64,000 bases of DNA from Kiritimatiellia bacterium (GCA_017531445.1 JAFXKZ010000002.1:327286-391285), one strand, 5' to 3'. Positions 24,394 to 33,807 are shown, numbered from the stretch's first letter. Notes: generated by a model from the letters alone, not told the origin. Program-made: numbers and translations.

Positions 24394-26658
24394 TTAAAGT
24401 CCTGCAAAGGGATTATTGGAAAAAGTTGTGGCAGAAGAGGCCGCCTTACCACGTGAAGGATTGCCTCTCATCTTCCCCGGAAAGGACATCGGTTTGAACC
24501 TGCCTTTGGCTTCTGAACGCGCCGAAAGCGAAATACGGCGACGTTTCAAATCCACCTCCAACACCCGCACTTTCAATTTATCGCCGGCCTTTACAACCTC
24601 TGAGGGATCTTTCACAAACCGATCCGATAGTTCCGAAACGTGCACCAAACCATCCTGATGCACTCCAATATCCACAAACGCGCCAAACGCTGTCACATTG
24701 GTAACGATTCCTTCCAATGTCATCCCCGGGCGGACATCCTCTATGGTGCAAACATCCTCGCGAAACGCCGGAGGCTCAAACACGGCCCGCGGATCGCGCC
24801 CGGGTTTGCGCAACTCGTCCAAAATATCATTCACCGTCAATTGCCCAACAGTGGCACTGACATAACGTTGGGGGTGAATACGTGCAATTGCCGCCGGATC
24901 GCCCACCAACGCCGTGAGTGGCACCCCTGCGTCAGCTGCCATCTGCTCCACCAAGGCATAGCGTTCCGGATGAACGGCCGAACGATCCAAAGGATGGGCA
25001 CTGTCACGAATTCGCAAGAATCCTGCGCATTGTTCAAAACTTTTTGCGCCAAGGCCGGGGACCCGCAGTAAATCATCACGACTGCGAAACGCGCCATTCG
25101 CATCACGATAGGCCACAATACAGCGAGCCAGCGCAGGCCCGATACCGGAAACACGCGTCAGCAACGGCACACTGGCGGTATTCAATTCTACGCCCACATT
25201 ATTCACACATCGCACAACGACTTCATCCAGTTTAGAAGCAAGCAATGTCTGATTCACATCGTGTTGATATTGCCCTACGCCGATAGCTTTTGGATCAATC
25301 TTTACCAATTCTGCCAAAGGATCCTGAAGGCGGCGTCCAATTGAAATCGCCCCCCTTATGGTTAAATCCAGATCCGGAAATTCTTCACGGGCGACTGAAC
25401 TGGCCGAATAAACCGAAGCACCCGCCTCGTTGACAGGAACAACAAGAATCTCCGTTTTCCCGCTCCGTTTTAATGTCTGCCGCACAAATTGCTCTGTTTC
25501 ACGCCCGGCAGTCCCATTTCCAATCGCAATTGCATACGGAGAGGCAAGTGCAATCAATTTCAACAACTCAACCGTTGCCTCAATGGCTTTCTGTTGTCCC
25601 TGTTCCGGATAAATCGTTACATGGCGTAAAAACTTGCCGGTAGCATCAAGTGCGACACACTTACACCCCGTACGGAAACCGGGATCAATCCCGATAACAC
25701 CACGTTCACCCAAAGGAGCCTGCAAGAGAAGATGACGCAAATTCTCGGCGAAAACCTCAACCGCTGCCCGATCAGCCTCTTGCTTCATCGCAACAATAAC
25801 ATCCAGTTCAATTGAGGGCGCAACCAATCGACGATAGGCCTCTTTGACCGCCATCTCCAACTGTTCCGCCCATACCGAACCGGGATTAAAGCCAAATTTT
25901 TCAAGAGCAAAGGTCACGGACGATTCGGAATTACCGATCAAAGAAACGCGCAACACGCCTTCGGCTTCACCGCGCTTTAGTGCTAAAAAGCGATGCGAGG
26001 GAATTGCCGCAATGGGCTCTTCAAAATCATAATATTGCTCAAATTTGGTTGGCTCTTCGGGAATCGGCTCCACGACTTCCGAGCGAACAAGACCATGTTT
26101 TGCCAAATAGGCACGGGCAAAGCCTCTTACCTCTGAATCTTCTGCCACCACTTCCGCGACAATATCACGTGCACCTTTCAATACGGAAAGCGTGTCGAAA
26201 AGATCTTTTTCCGGTGCAACAAACAGAGCGGCTTCAGCAGAGGGATCTCCTGAAAGCGACTGGCTCAAAATCGCATCAGCAAGCGGTTGCAATCCTTTCT
26301 CGCGGGCAATCATCGCTCGTGTGCGCCTTTTGGGACGGTAAGGAAGATAAAGGTCTTCTAATTCTGTACGCTTCGTACATGCCAAAAGTTTCGACTTTAA
26401 TTCATCAGTAAGCTTACCTTGCTGAAGAATACTTGAAAGGATGGTCTCGCGACGCATCTCAAGTTCACGATGATAACCTAGCCGTTCTTGGATGGAACTA
26501 ATCTGAACCTCATCAAGATTCCCATGCACCTCTTTACGATAACGGGCAATAAAAGGAACCGTACACCCCTCTTCAAAAAGTTGGATAACCGCACGTACTT
26601 GACGCGGAGAAAGATTAAGTTCTGTCGCAATGACATCAGAAAAACAACAATCAGCCAT
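24394..26658 (-). CDS. tex: Tex-family S1 RNA-binding transcription accessory protein
   Basis: A cytoplasmic nucleic-acid binding protein related to Spt6, thought to act in transcription. The 754-aa protein has the Tex N-terminal helical region (VPFIARYRKEVHGNLDE), a YqgF-like domain (GVIGIDPGFRTGCKCV), helix-hairpin-helix repeats (LTRVSGIGPALARCIV, LLRVPGLGAKSFEQ) and a C-terminal S1 domain (GMTLEGIVTNVTAFGAFVDI). ATG at 26658 with GGGAAG upstream; a TTG lies one codon earlier. Confidence 0.95.
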   Translation of the reverse strand: MADCCFSDVIATELNLSPRQVRAVIQLFEEGCTVPFIARYRKEVHGNLDEVQISSIQERLGYHRELEMRRETILSSILQQGKLTDELKSKLLACTKRTELEDLYLPYRPKRRTRAMIAREKGLQPLADAILSQSLSGDPSAEAALFVAPEKDLFDTLSVLKGARDIVAEVVAEDSEVRGFARAYLAKHGLVRSEVVEPIPEEPTKFEQYYDFEEPIAAIPSHRFLALKRGEAEGVLRVSLIGNSESSVTFALEKFGFNPGSVWAEQLEMAVKEAYRRLVAPSIELDVIVAMKQEADRAAVEVFAENLRHLLLQAPLGERGVIGIDPGFRTGCKCVALDATGKFLRHVTIYPEQGQQKAIEATVELLKLIALASPYAIAIGNGTAGRETEQFVRQTLKRSGKTEILVVPVNEAGASVYSASSVAREEFPDLDLTIRGAISIGRRLQDPLAELVKIDPKAIGVGQYQHDVNQTLLASKLDEVVVRCVNNVGVELNTASVPLLTRVSGIGPALARCIVAYRDANGAFRSRDDLLRVPGLGAKSFEQCAGFLRIRDSAHPLDRSAVHPERYALVEQMAADAGVPLTALVGDPAAIARIHPQRYVSATVGQLTVNDILDELRKPGRDPRAVFEPPAFREDVCTIEDVRPGMTLEGIVTNVTAFGAFVDIGVHQDGLVHVSELSDRFVKDPSEVVKAGDKLKVRVLEVDLKRRRISLSARSEAKGRFKPMSFPGKMRGNPSRGKAASSATTFSNNPFAGL

Positions 26659-26702
26659 CAACTTCCCAATTTATTCACTATTTAATAGATCAACAATCAC
26701 AT

Positions 26703-26736
26703 AAAAAACGTGTCGTCTCTTTGAAGAAACGACACG
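26703..26736 (-). terminator. Rho-independent terminator after the parvulin gene
   Basis: CGTGTCGT (26709-26716) and ACGACACG (26729-26736) form an 8-bp stem. On the minus strand it is followed directly by TTTTTTAT. It separates the ftsW-HAD-parvulin unit from tex. Confidence 0.9.
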
Positions 26737-26751
26737 CACTAAAACACGAAA

Positions 26752-27651
26752 TTACGAAAGTGTCACATCGGCTTTTGTACGAAGCCCGGCTACATAATCG
26801 GAAACAGCCTGTCCCCGTTTTGCATGAAAGAGAAATGACTGCACCTTGTCATAAATCTCCGCAAGTTCGGGCGTGTGCCCCTTCTCTTCACCGGTCTTGA
26901 TAATGATGTGATAACCGAATTGCGTCTCCAAAACATCCGAAACTTCATTTAAGGGAATGGTAAACGCAACCTCTTCAAATGGCTTTACCATCATTCCCTT
27001 GCCGAACCAACCGAGCGAACCGCCATTCGACTTTCCGCTGGGACAATCGGAATGCGCCTTTGCCTCCACTTCAAAAGTGCTTTCACCGGCAACAATCCGC
27101 GCGCGTATTTCGTCTAGTTTTGCTTTGGCAACAGCTTTATCCTCCACCGAATCCGTATTCGGCTTAATCAAAATATGCTGTGCAAGCACGCGATCTTCGG
27201 TGGTATATTCATCTTGATGCGCCTCATAATGCGCATTGATTTCCTCTTCTGTCGGAGCTGTGACAGCAGCGCAGACTTGGTCAATCAATTTATTGATGCT
27301 CACGCCTTGGCGTAATTCCTGCTTGAATGCCTCTACGGTCATTCCCTGGGCTTCAATCGCTTTTTCAAGACGTTCGCGATTCCCTCCGAACTGCGTTACA
27401 TAACGTTCAAACTGCGCATTCAATTCTTCGTTTGACACAGGAATATTTAATCGTTTGGCCTCATTGATCAACAATTTCGTCCCTATTGCTTGCTCAAGTG
27501 CTTTTTCCTTTAACGCATCTAATTGCAACCGCAATTGCTGTTCTGGCATACCCTGCTGTTGATACAAATGAATCAAACGCTGAAGTTCAAAGTCTACCGC
27601 TTGCTGAAGCACTGGTTCACCATTTACAGTTGCGACAATCTTATTATCCAT
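26752..27651 (-). CDS. Parvulin-type peptidyl-prolyl isomerase, SurA-like, no signal peptide
   Basis: A 299-aa protein with a SurA-like N-terminal chaperone region (VATVNGEPVLQQAVDFELQRL onward) and a parvulin domain at about 160-260 (LAQHILIK, HSDCPSGKSNGGSLGWFG, MVKPFEEVAF, TQFGYHIIIKT). This normally describes a periplasmic foldase, but the sequence starts almost directly with the folded domain and has no signal peptide, so it may work in the cytoplasm. I prefer the ATG at 27651, because AAAGG is too close to the ATG at 27660. Confidence 0.85.
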   Translation of the reverse strand: MDNKIVATVNGEPVLQQAVDFELQRLIHLYQQQGMPEQQLRLQLDALKEKALEQAIGTKLLINEAKRLNIPVSNEELNAQFERYVTQFGGNRERLEKAIEAQGMTVEAFKQELRQGVSINKLIDQVCAAVTAPTEEEINAHYEAHQDEYTTEDRVLAQHILIKPNTDSVEDKAVAKAKLDEIRARIVAGESTFEVEAKAHSDCPSGKSNGGSLGWFGKGMMVKPFEEVAFTIPLNEVSDVLETQFGYHIIIKTGEEKGHTPELAEIYDKVQSFLFHAKRGQAVSDYVAGLRTKADVTLS

Positions 27652-27739
27652 GATATGCATTACCTTTCTTTAGAATCAAGAAAAACTATTTGCGGAAAGT
27701 TTAACATAAACATTCTTCCACAGGAACAACAACTTCCAT

Positions 27740-28384
27740 TCATCCTCTATCTATTATCATTGAAGCGAGCGCGTCCAACCTCTCTACCACAGGAAAACCG
27801 CACGCTTTCAATCGTTGTTTTGTCTGATGTCCTGCAGAACAAAGTATACATTCCCACCCTTGCTTCTTCGCTACTTCAGCATCATGTGCTGTGTCACCAA
27901 TGAGAATTACAGGTTCTTTTAAGTTCAAAGTTGCTGCGGCTTCTAGCTTTGAAGCACCATCATACGAGCGACTTCCTAACACAAAATCCATCTTATTGGC
28001 CAAACCGAATTGTGCAAGTTGCAATTCCAAAAGCCCTTGTTCCAATGCTGAGAGCACGCCTTGGCGATAGCCTTTCTGATGAAGTAACGTCACCATTTCA
28101 AGCGCACCCGGTTGCAATTGCAATGTTTTGGAGAATAAATAACGCATATGAAATGTCTCACCTATCACGGCCCAATCTTCCGCGTCACTCGGGATCATTC
28201 CCAAATGCTCATAAAATTGAATGACAGGAAAGCCGAAATTCTCGCGATAATAGGATAATGTAATTGGTCGGAGATGGCGCATTTTCAAAAGTGTATTCAG
28301 CGCATTCAAGCACGCTTGTACATCATTTAACAACGTACCATTGAAATCCCAAACAATCGTAGGCCGACACAAAAGCTTAATCAA
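27740..28384 (-). CDS. HAD-superfamily phosphatase with TTG start
   Basis: A phosphoglycolate-phosphatase-like HAD hydrolase. Motif I is DFNGTLLND, with Asn in the second position where Asp is usual; the sequence ends with motif IV IGDTAHDAEVA and a GWECILCSAGHQ tail. I place the start at a TTG (28384) because AGGTGG lies just upstream and the codon overlaps the ftsW stop region. ATGs at 28414, 28420 and 28453 would need a deeper overlap with ftsW. Length 214 aa. The substrate is unknown. Confidence 0.75.
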   Translation of the reverse strand: MIKLLCRPTIVWDFNGTLLNDVQACLNALNTLLKMRHLRPITLSYYRENFGFPVIQFYEHLGMIPSDAEDWAVIGETFHMRYLFSKTLQLQPGALEMVTLLHQKGYRQGVLSALEQGLLELQLAQFGLANKMDFVLGSRSYDGASKLEAAATLNLKEPVILIGDTAHDAEVAKKQGWECILCSAGHQTKQRLKACGFPVVERLDALASMIIDRG

Positions 28385-29591
28385 AGGATACCACCTTTTT
28401 CGAAAAAGCCCCATCTTCATTTTCTTCCAACTCGATTGTCTTACGCGCAACACTCAACAACACTCCGATCGAGAAAAAGGAAGATAAAAGACACGACCCC
28501 CCGTAAGAAATAAATGGAAGTGCCAATCCTTTTGTCGGGAATACATTTGTTGTCACTGCCATATTGGAAACGCCTTGCACACAAATCAACAATGTTGCAC
28601 CAAACGCCAACAACATCCCTTGCTTGTCTTTAGCCCGAAAAGCGATTGCTGAGCCGCCGAATAGCAACAATAAGAATGCCAACCAAATGGAAGCGGTTGC
28701 TACAAATCCAAAATCCTCCCCGATCACAGCAAAGATAAAATCCGTATGACATTCTGGCAAATAATATTCTTTTTGCATCCCATTTCCAAGGCCTACGCCC
28801 CACAAGCCCCCGTTTTTGAATGCAATCTTTGAGTGATCTGCCTGATAATTTTTCTTCTTTTCGGTTTTTACTTCTGCGCTTTTTGCCACCACATTTCCAG
28901 AAGCATCGTATTCTACATTGTTTGCCTCCACAAGCCGAGCAATCCAAGGAATATCTTTTGTTAAACGCTTCACCCGATTCGGATTCATCGCGATCAAACC
29001 AACGATTACAATGGCTGCACAAAGAGCCATTAAAAGGCAACGCTTAAATCCTACACCGGCAAGCAGCATTGTAATCCCCGCAAGAAAACAAACAATCATC
29101 GTACCACCAAAATCCGGCTGCAACAAAAGCAATCCTGCCACAATCGCCAAAACGCCTCCAGGAATGAATATCCCGTGCTTCCATCGTGCCACGCGTCCGC
29201 CGATGGTTTCGTAGTATGCCGCTAAGAACATTACGACCATCAATTTTGCAAATTCCACAGGCTGCACCGACAATGGTCCCAAACGGATCCAGCGCAACGA
29301 CCCTTTAACTTCTTTACCAATACCAGGCACTTGCACCAATACCAAGGAAAAAATCGTTAATCCTGCCAAAGTCCACAAAATTTCCGGTTTAAGATAAAAT
29401 CGATAATCCATCAGATAAAGCATCATTGCTCCGACAAGAGCAATTCCCAAATATCCCAATTGCATGGCAAAGTGCTGCATTAAATTACCCGATTGCACCG
29501 TTCCGGCATAGGCAATTGTCAGCACACCGAATAATGGCAACAGGATGGCAATCAACATTATCGTAACAGACCAGACACGTAGCATATTCAT
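28377..29591 (-). CDS. ftsW: FtsW/RodA/SpoVE-family septal peptidoglycan glycosyltransferase
   Basis: A polytopic SEDS protein that polymerises lipid II, normally with a partner class B PBP. The 404-aa protein has about ten membrane segments and the SEDS motifs GSLRWIRLGPLSVQPVEFAKL, LLLQPDFGGT, HTDFIFAVIGEDFG and PTKGLALPFISYGGS. The last one favours FtsW over RodA. A charged insert of about 30 residues (NVEYDASGNV, then KKK) sits in an extracytoplasmic loop. AAGGG precedes two close ATGs (29591 and 29585). It lies apart from the dcw cluster at 36.8-41 kb. Confidence 0.9.
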   Translation of the reverse strand: MNMLRVWSVTIMLIAILLPLFGVLTIAYAGTVQSGNLMQHFAMQLGYLGIALVGAMMLYLMDYRFYLKPEILWTLAGLTIFSLVLVQVPGIGKEVKGSLRWIRLGPLSVQPVEFAKLMVVMFLAAYYETIGGRVARWKHGIFIPGGVLAIVAGLLLLQPDFGGTMIVCFLAGITMLLAGVGFKRCLLMALCAAIVIVGLIAMNPNRVKRLTKDIPWIARLVEANNVEYDASGNVVAKSAEVKTEKKKNYQADHSKIAFKNGGLWGVGLGNGMQKEYYLPECHTDFIFAVIGEDFGFVATASIWLAFLLLLFGGSAIAFRAKDKQGMLLAFGATLLICVQGVSNMAVTTNVFPTKGLALPFISYGGSCLLSSFFSIGVLLSVARKTIELEENEDGAFSKKVVSFD

Positions 29592-29617
29592 ATTCCCTTA
29601 CATTACACACCATCATG

Positions 29618-29652
29618 AAAAAGAAGCGCGGTTTCACCCGCGCTTCTTTTTT
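29618..29652 (-). terminator. Bidirectional-looking terminator between LysM gene and ftsW
   Basis: GAAGCGCGG (29623-29631) and CCGCGCTTC (29638-29646) are flanked by A-runs on one side and T-runs on the other, so a U-tract follows the stem on either strand. It ends the LysM transcript, implying a separate promoter for ftsW. Confidence 0.9.
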
Positions 29653-29670
29653 CTCTCCTACCAACGCGGA

Positions 29671-30747
29671 TTACTTGTCAGTTACCGCCGGAGGCAAACG
29701 AAGCGTTGTGCCGGGAGCAGGCGCAGCATCATCTTCGCTCATTCCGTTGTAGGCTTTGATCGCTGCAGCCGGGATTCCCCACTTGAGAGAAATGCTCACC
29801 CAATCCTCGCCGACACCGACAACATACGTGCGTTCACTCTCCGCCACAGGTGCAGCAGAGGCTTCAACCTCGGCTGGCATAGGAGGAAGCACTGCATCTT
29901 CATTCTGCTGTTCAGGCAACACGTCTTCCACGACAGGGGCCATCGGCTCTTCCACAACCGGTGGTTCAATCACCTGTTCTGCGGGTTTCGGTGCAGGCTG
30001 CGCTGGCTTATCCACCGGCGTTACGTGCGGACGTGACGCGGTCTTTTGCGCATTCGGTTTGGCTGCCGGTTTCGACGGGGCAGATTTAGCGGAAGTCTTC
30101 TTCGCGCCGGGAATTGTCAACTTCTGTCCCACCCAAATCAAATCCTTTTTAAGGTTGTTCGCCTCTTTGATTTCTGCAACGGTTACGCCATGTTTATGCG
30201 CGATTGTTCCAAGCACATCGCCGGATTTCACCGTATACACGGTAGAACCTGCCGGTCGGGGAGCATTCGCCGGCTTTGCCGAAGTTGCGCGGCGTTGTGC
30301 CTTCTTTGTAACATCGGTGCCGGCAGGGAAATAGAGTTTCTGCCCCACGCGCAAATTATTGGGATTGTTGCGTAAAGAAGCATTCATTGCCAAAATATCA
30401 GCTTTGCGCACACCGAAACGTACTGCCAGTGCGCTCACAGAATCCCCGGATGTCACCACGTATTCCACAGGTTTCGGACGGATCGCCTGTGGCTTCTCCG
30501 GAGCAGGTGCTACAGGTTCCTGCACAGGTTCGGCTTTCTCTTCAGGAACTGCCGCCGTCTGCGGAGTCACTTCAGGAGTGGTTTCTTCGCAAACAGTTTC
30601 TTCCATCTGCTGCTCTTCTGCTGCGGTAATTTCCGTAGCTTCCATTTGAGTTTGCCGTGCTGCGGCTTCGGTTTTTGTAGCGCAACCTGTGAATACTGCC
30701 GTTGTTGCGGCGGTCAAACATACTGCAAAGAGTGCTTGTTTCTTCAT
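29671..30747 (-). CDS. LysM-domain lipoprotein
   Basis: A 358-aa exported protein. The signal peptide ends in the lipobox FTGC (Cys22). A Glu/Pro-rich linker follows, then LysM repeats at about 95-143 (YVVTSGDSVSALAVRFGV to KLYFPAG) and 170-214 (YTVKSGDVLGTIAHKHGV to KLTIPGA). A Pro/Ala/Lys-rich linker leads to a third, degenerate LysM at about 310-354 (YVVGVGEDWVSISLKWG). It would bind peptidoglycan from the outer membrane side. No catalytic domain is present. It has its own promoter and terminator. Confidence 0.88.
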   Translation of the reverse strand: MKKQALFAVCLTAATTAVFTGCATKTEAAARQTQMEATEITAAEEQQMEETVCEETTPEVTPQTAAVPEEKAEPVQEPVAPAPEKPQAIRPKPVEYVVTSGDSVSALAVRFGVRKADILAMNASLRNNPNNLRVGQKLYFPAGTDVTKKAQRRATSAKPANAPRPAGSTVYTVKSGDVLGTIAHKHGVTVAEIKEANNLKKDLIWVGQKLTIPGAKKTSAKSAPSKPAAKPNAQKTASRPHVTPVDKPAQPAPKPAEQVIEPPVVEEPMAPVVEDVLPEQQNEDAVLPPMPAEVEASAAPVAESERTYVVGVGEDWVSISLKWGIPAAAIKAYNGMSEDDAAPAPGTTLRLPPAVTDK

Positions 30748-30797
30748 TATTTACTCCATTAAAATCCATCATGAGCATACGCCCATCTACGCCTTAA

Positions 30798-30826
30798 ATG
30801 ATAGCACATACCTTTGCATGTCACAA
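30798..30826 (-). promoter_or_regulatory. Sigma70-like promoter of the LysM lipoprotein gene
   Basis: On the minus strand TTGTGA (30826 to 30821) and TATCAT (30803 to 30798) are separated by exactly 17 bp, about 50 bp upstream of the ATG at 30747. Each box matches consensus at four of six positions. Confidence 0.55.
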
Positions 30827-30924
30827 GAAGAAGATGCGGATAATTTTAACTTTCTGCAATTATTTCAGCCAAACATCGCGCCCGCTACACGCGCACATCG
30901 CAGTGGAAAGACCGTTTTAGAATG

Positions 30925-30968
30925 CAAAAACTCCGGCAAAACGCTTGCAACTATCGTTTCACCGGAGT
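30925..30968 (-). terminator. Terminator after the DUF212 gene
   Basis: ACTCCGGCAAAACG (30930-30943) and CGTTTCACCGGAGT (30955-30968) pair over 14 positions with two wobbles. On the minus strand the stem is followed by TTTTTG. Confidence 0.8.
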
Positions 30969-30990
30969 CTCTGTTACGATTTCTGTTGAA

Positions 30991-31509
30991 TCAGAAATTT
31001 TTCCAATCCATTGCTTTCCATAAGAGCATCACAACAATTGCCACCAGCGTTCCGGTGAGCATTCCTCCGAGCACCTCGGTTCGCGTATGCCCAAGCATCT
31101 CTTTCAACGGTCTTGCGGAAAAACGATGTTCCCTGAAGAGTTGACGCGTCATTTTATTCAACAAACGCGCTTGCAGCCCCGCTGCACGTCGCACTGTTGC
31201 TGCATCAAACATCGTAATTGTCGCCACCACGCTTGCGATAATTGTAACCGGATGCACCCACCCTTGTCCAAGCCCCAGGCTAACAAAAACCCCCACAACG
31301 AGCGATGAATGCGCGCTCGGCATACCACCTGTACTCATCAAGTAGGTGAAGTCCAAACTCTTTGTCCGGATGGCTCCCCGCGTCATCTTAATCGTCTGCG
31401 CTACGCACCATCCCATGAAGCCACTCCAGAAATACGGATTGGCAAAGTAGTTCCAGAAGTCCCAATTCAGGGTTTCTGCCGCACTTGTTACCGATACTGG
31501 ATCGCTCAT
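30991..31509 (-). CDS. Divergent PAP2 family (DUF212/YuiD-like) membrane protein
   Basis: A 172-aa membrane protein with the conserved blocks STGGMPSAHSSLVVGV, MFDAATVRRAAGLQA and LKEMLGHTRTEVLGG. The family is distantly related to PAP2 phosphatases, and the SAHS block recalls their active site, but no activity has been shown. The ATG overlaps the lepA stop by 4 bp, so it is translated with lepA. Confidence 0.88.
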   Translation of the reverse strand: MSDPVSVTSAAETLNWDFWNYFANPYFWSGFMGWCVAQTIKMTRGAIRTKSLDFTYLMSTGGMPSAHSSLVVGVFVSLGLGQGWVHPVTIIASVVATITMFDAATVRRAAGLQARLLNKMTRQLFREHRFSARPLKEMLGHTRTEVLGGMLTGTLVAIVVMLLWKAMDWKNF

Positions 31510-33332
31510 TTTTCCTCCGTAGTTCCGCGTAAAACCGCGATAAATGCACTCTGCGGCACATTTACTGAGCCGAATTCTTTCATGCGTTTCTTACCTTCGG
31601 CCTGTTTTTTCAGCAACTTCTGTTTACGTGTCACATCGCCGCCATAAAGCTTTGCCGTTACGTCTTTCCGGAATGGCCGAATATCTTCGCGCGCAATAAT
31701 CGTTCTGCCAATGCATGCTTGCACCGGGATTTTGAACATATGTGGGGGGATCGTCTCGCTTAGGGCCTTGCACATCTGCTTGCCACGTGCAACGGCACGA
31801 TCTTTATGCACCATGCAACTGAACGCATCCACCGGTTCAGAGTTCAACAAAATATCCATACGCACAATATCACTTTCCTGATAGCCGTGCGGTTCATAAT
31901 CCATGGATGCATAGCCGCGTGAAATTGATTTTAGCGTATCATGGAAATCAATCAGAATCTCATTCAAAGGCAGAATGCAGGTCAGAATTACACGTTGCGC
32001 ATCCAAGGTTTCCGTGCAATCAACGATTCCCCGACGCTCCATGACCAGCCGCATGATATCGCCCATACAATTGCTCATTGTAATGATACGCGATTTAATC
32101 ATCGGCTCTTCAATCATTTCAATGCGCGTTACATCCGGCAGCAATACCGGATTATCAATCTCCAATACAGAGCCATCTTTCAACGTCACGCGGTAAATGA
32201 CTGCCGGATGCGTATTGATAATGTCCAACTGGAATTCGCGACGCAGGCGTTCTTGTACCACTTCCATGTGAAGCAACCCCAAGAATCCGCAACGGAAACC
32301 GAAGCCCAATGCCACCGAACTCTCTGCATGAAAGGTGAACGCAGAGTCATTCAAATGCAGCTTCTCAAGCCCCGTGCGCACTTTATTGTATTCATCTGTG
32401 CTGACAGGATAAATACCGCAAAATACCGTTGGATGAATCTCCTTAAAGCCATTCAACGGCTCCATCGCCCCGTCACGATCATTGGTCAAGGTGTCACCGA
32501 TTTTGATTTCGGAAGGATCTTTAATCGCCCCGACAATGTAACCGACCTGCCCGGCCTCCAGCTTATCCACCGGCTTTTGAGAGGGTGAAAAAATGCCCAC
32601 TTCCTTCACCGGCGTTGTCTGCCCCGTACTCATAAACCGCAGCGCATCTCCGGCTCTGATGCACCCATCCACCACGCGCACATACGTAATCACACCGCGG
32701 TAAATATCAAACACGGAATCAAACACCAGGGCGCGTAACGCGCCAGTTGCCTTTTCCGTCTTCGGCGGAGGAATGCGTTGAATCACTTCTTCCAGCACTT
32801 CCGGCACACCTTCGCCCGTCTTGGCAGAGATTTTCAACACCGGATCTACCGGAATTCCAAGCACATCCTCAATCTGATGAATCACCCCCGGCACATCTGC
32901 ACTGGGCAAATCCACCTTATTCAACACCGGGATGATTTCCAAATCAGCATCAATCGCCAAATACGCATTTGCCACCGTTTGCGCTTCCACGCCCTGTGCG
33001 GCATCCACCACCAATATCGCGCCCTCACACGCCCCCATCGCACGACTTACTTCGTAGGCAAAATCCACATGTCCGGGCGTATCAATCAGGTTCAGACGGT
33101 AAGTCTGTCCATTCTTTGCCGTATATTCCATTGTGACTGGATGACTTTTGATGGTAATCCCACGCTCGCGTTCCAAATCCATTGCATCAAGCGTCTGTTC
33201 TTTCAATTGACGCGGATCAATCGCTTTGGTCAATTCCAAAATGCGATCCGACAAGGTTGTTTTACCATGATCAATATGGGCAATGATGCAAAAATTACGT
33301 GTGCGTTCTAGTTCTGTCATAGTCGTACTCAT
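31506..33332 (-). CDS. lepA: Elongation factor 4 (LepA) GTPase
   Basis: A ribosome-associated translational GTPase. The 608-aa protein shows G1 AHIDHGKTT, G2 RGITI, G3 DTPGHVDF, G4 NKVD and G5 SAKTGEG. The EF-G-like domains and the LepA-specific C-terminal domain (GYASMDYEPHGYQESD, AKLYGGDVTRKQKLLKKQAEGK) follow. Start ATG at 33332, with an ATG at 33320 possible. Upstream AT-rich TATGATAATATT is a plausible -10 region with a short leader. Confidence 0.96.
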   Translation of the reverse strand: MSTTMTELERTRNFCIIAHIDHGKTTLSDRILELTKAIDPRQLKEQTLDAMDLERERGITIKSHPVTMEYTAKNGQTYRLNLIDTPGHVDFAYEVSRAMGACEGAILVVDAAQGVEAQTVANAYLAIDADLEIIPVLNKVDLPSADVPGVIHQIEDVLGIPVDPVLKISAKTGEGVPEVLEEVIQRIPPPKTEKATGALRALVFDSVFDIYRGVITYVRVVDGCIRAGDALRFMSTGQTTPVKEVGIFSPSQKPVDKLEAGQVGYIVGAIKDPSEIKIGDTLTNDRDGAMEPLNGFKEIHPTVFCGIYPVSTDEYNKVRTGLEKLHLNDSAFTFHAESSVALGFGFRCGFLGLLHMEVVQERLRREFQLDIINTHPAVIYRVTLKDGSVLEIDNPVLLPDVTRIEMIEEPMIKSRIITMSNCMGDIMRLVMERRGIVDCTETLDAQRVILTCILPLNEILIDFHDTLKSISRGYASMDYEPHGYQESDIVRMDILLNSEPVDAFSCMVHKDRAVARGKQMCKALSETIPPHMFKIPVQACIGRTIIAREDIRPFRKDVTAKLYGGDVTRKQKLLKKQAEGKKRMKEFGSVNVPQSAFIAVLRGTTEEK

Positions 33333-33588
33333 TATCTTTTAATATTATCATAAATCGATTCGCTTCACACATCCCCCGCAAAAGAAATGCGTCTTCAGAC
33401 ACACGCTCGCTCGCCCATGCGGCAATCGTTTTCGCCAAAACCGCCACTCCACATCCAATTTCAAGAGACGAATGCCCTCTTTACGACCTCTACTCCTCCG
33501 CAACACGGCAGCCGCGTTTTCCCGATTGCAAGACTTCGGTTTCCAGTTCTCACCCGCCCTTCAAAACCTTTCGGAGAGGCTGCCTTTC
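33333..33588. other. Non-coding region upstream of lepA
   Basis: No gene found. Close to lepA it is AT-rich (promoter-like). TCGCCCATGCG at 33411 and TCGCCAAAACC at 33432, 21 bp apart, may be a worn half of the repeat element described next. Nothing else is recognised. Confidence 0.4.
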
Positions 33589-33670
33589 AACATGGGCGAC
33601 AGTGCAAGGATAATGCCGCCCATGTTCAATCACAAGATCGGCGATATTACACGTACGTTTCGCCGATCTT
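33589..33670. repeat. 82-bp four-half-site intergenic element, copy 3
   Basis: Half-sites AACATGGGCGA (33589), CCGCCCATGTT (33616), AAGATCGGCGA (33634) and TCGCCGATCTT (33660) start 27, 18 and 26 bp apart. The second pair is a perfect 11-bp inverted repeat, and the first pairs at 10 of 11 positions. It lies between the pgi terminator and lepA. This is one of the two cleanest copies. Confidence 0.85.
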
Positions 33671-33768
33671 CAATGTCTCCTTGCGGGGGAATATTTTCCC
33701 ACGGCATCATAAGTGCTCGCAAACACAGGAAATGTCCACTGCATCTGCCGCTTTCCGCCGCCCAAAAC

Positions 33769-33807
33769 AACTCCCGCAGGGGGGCTGTTTGCCGCCCTGC
33801 GGGAGTT
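33769..33807 (-). terminator. Terminator of the ddl-to-pgi operon
   Basis: AACTCCCGCAGGG (33769-33781) and CCCTGCGGGAGTT (33795-33807) form a perfect 13-bp stem, followed by GTTTTGGG on the minus strand. It lies 21 bp after the pgi stop. Confidence 0.85.
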
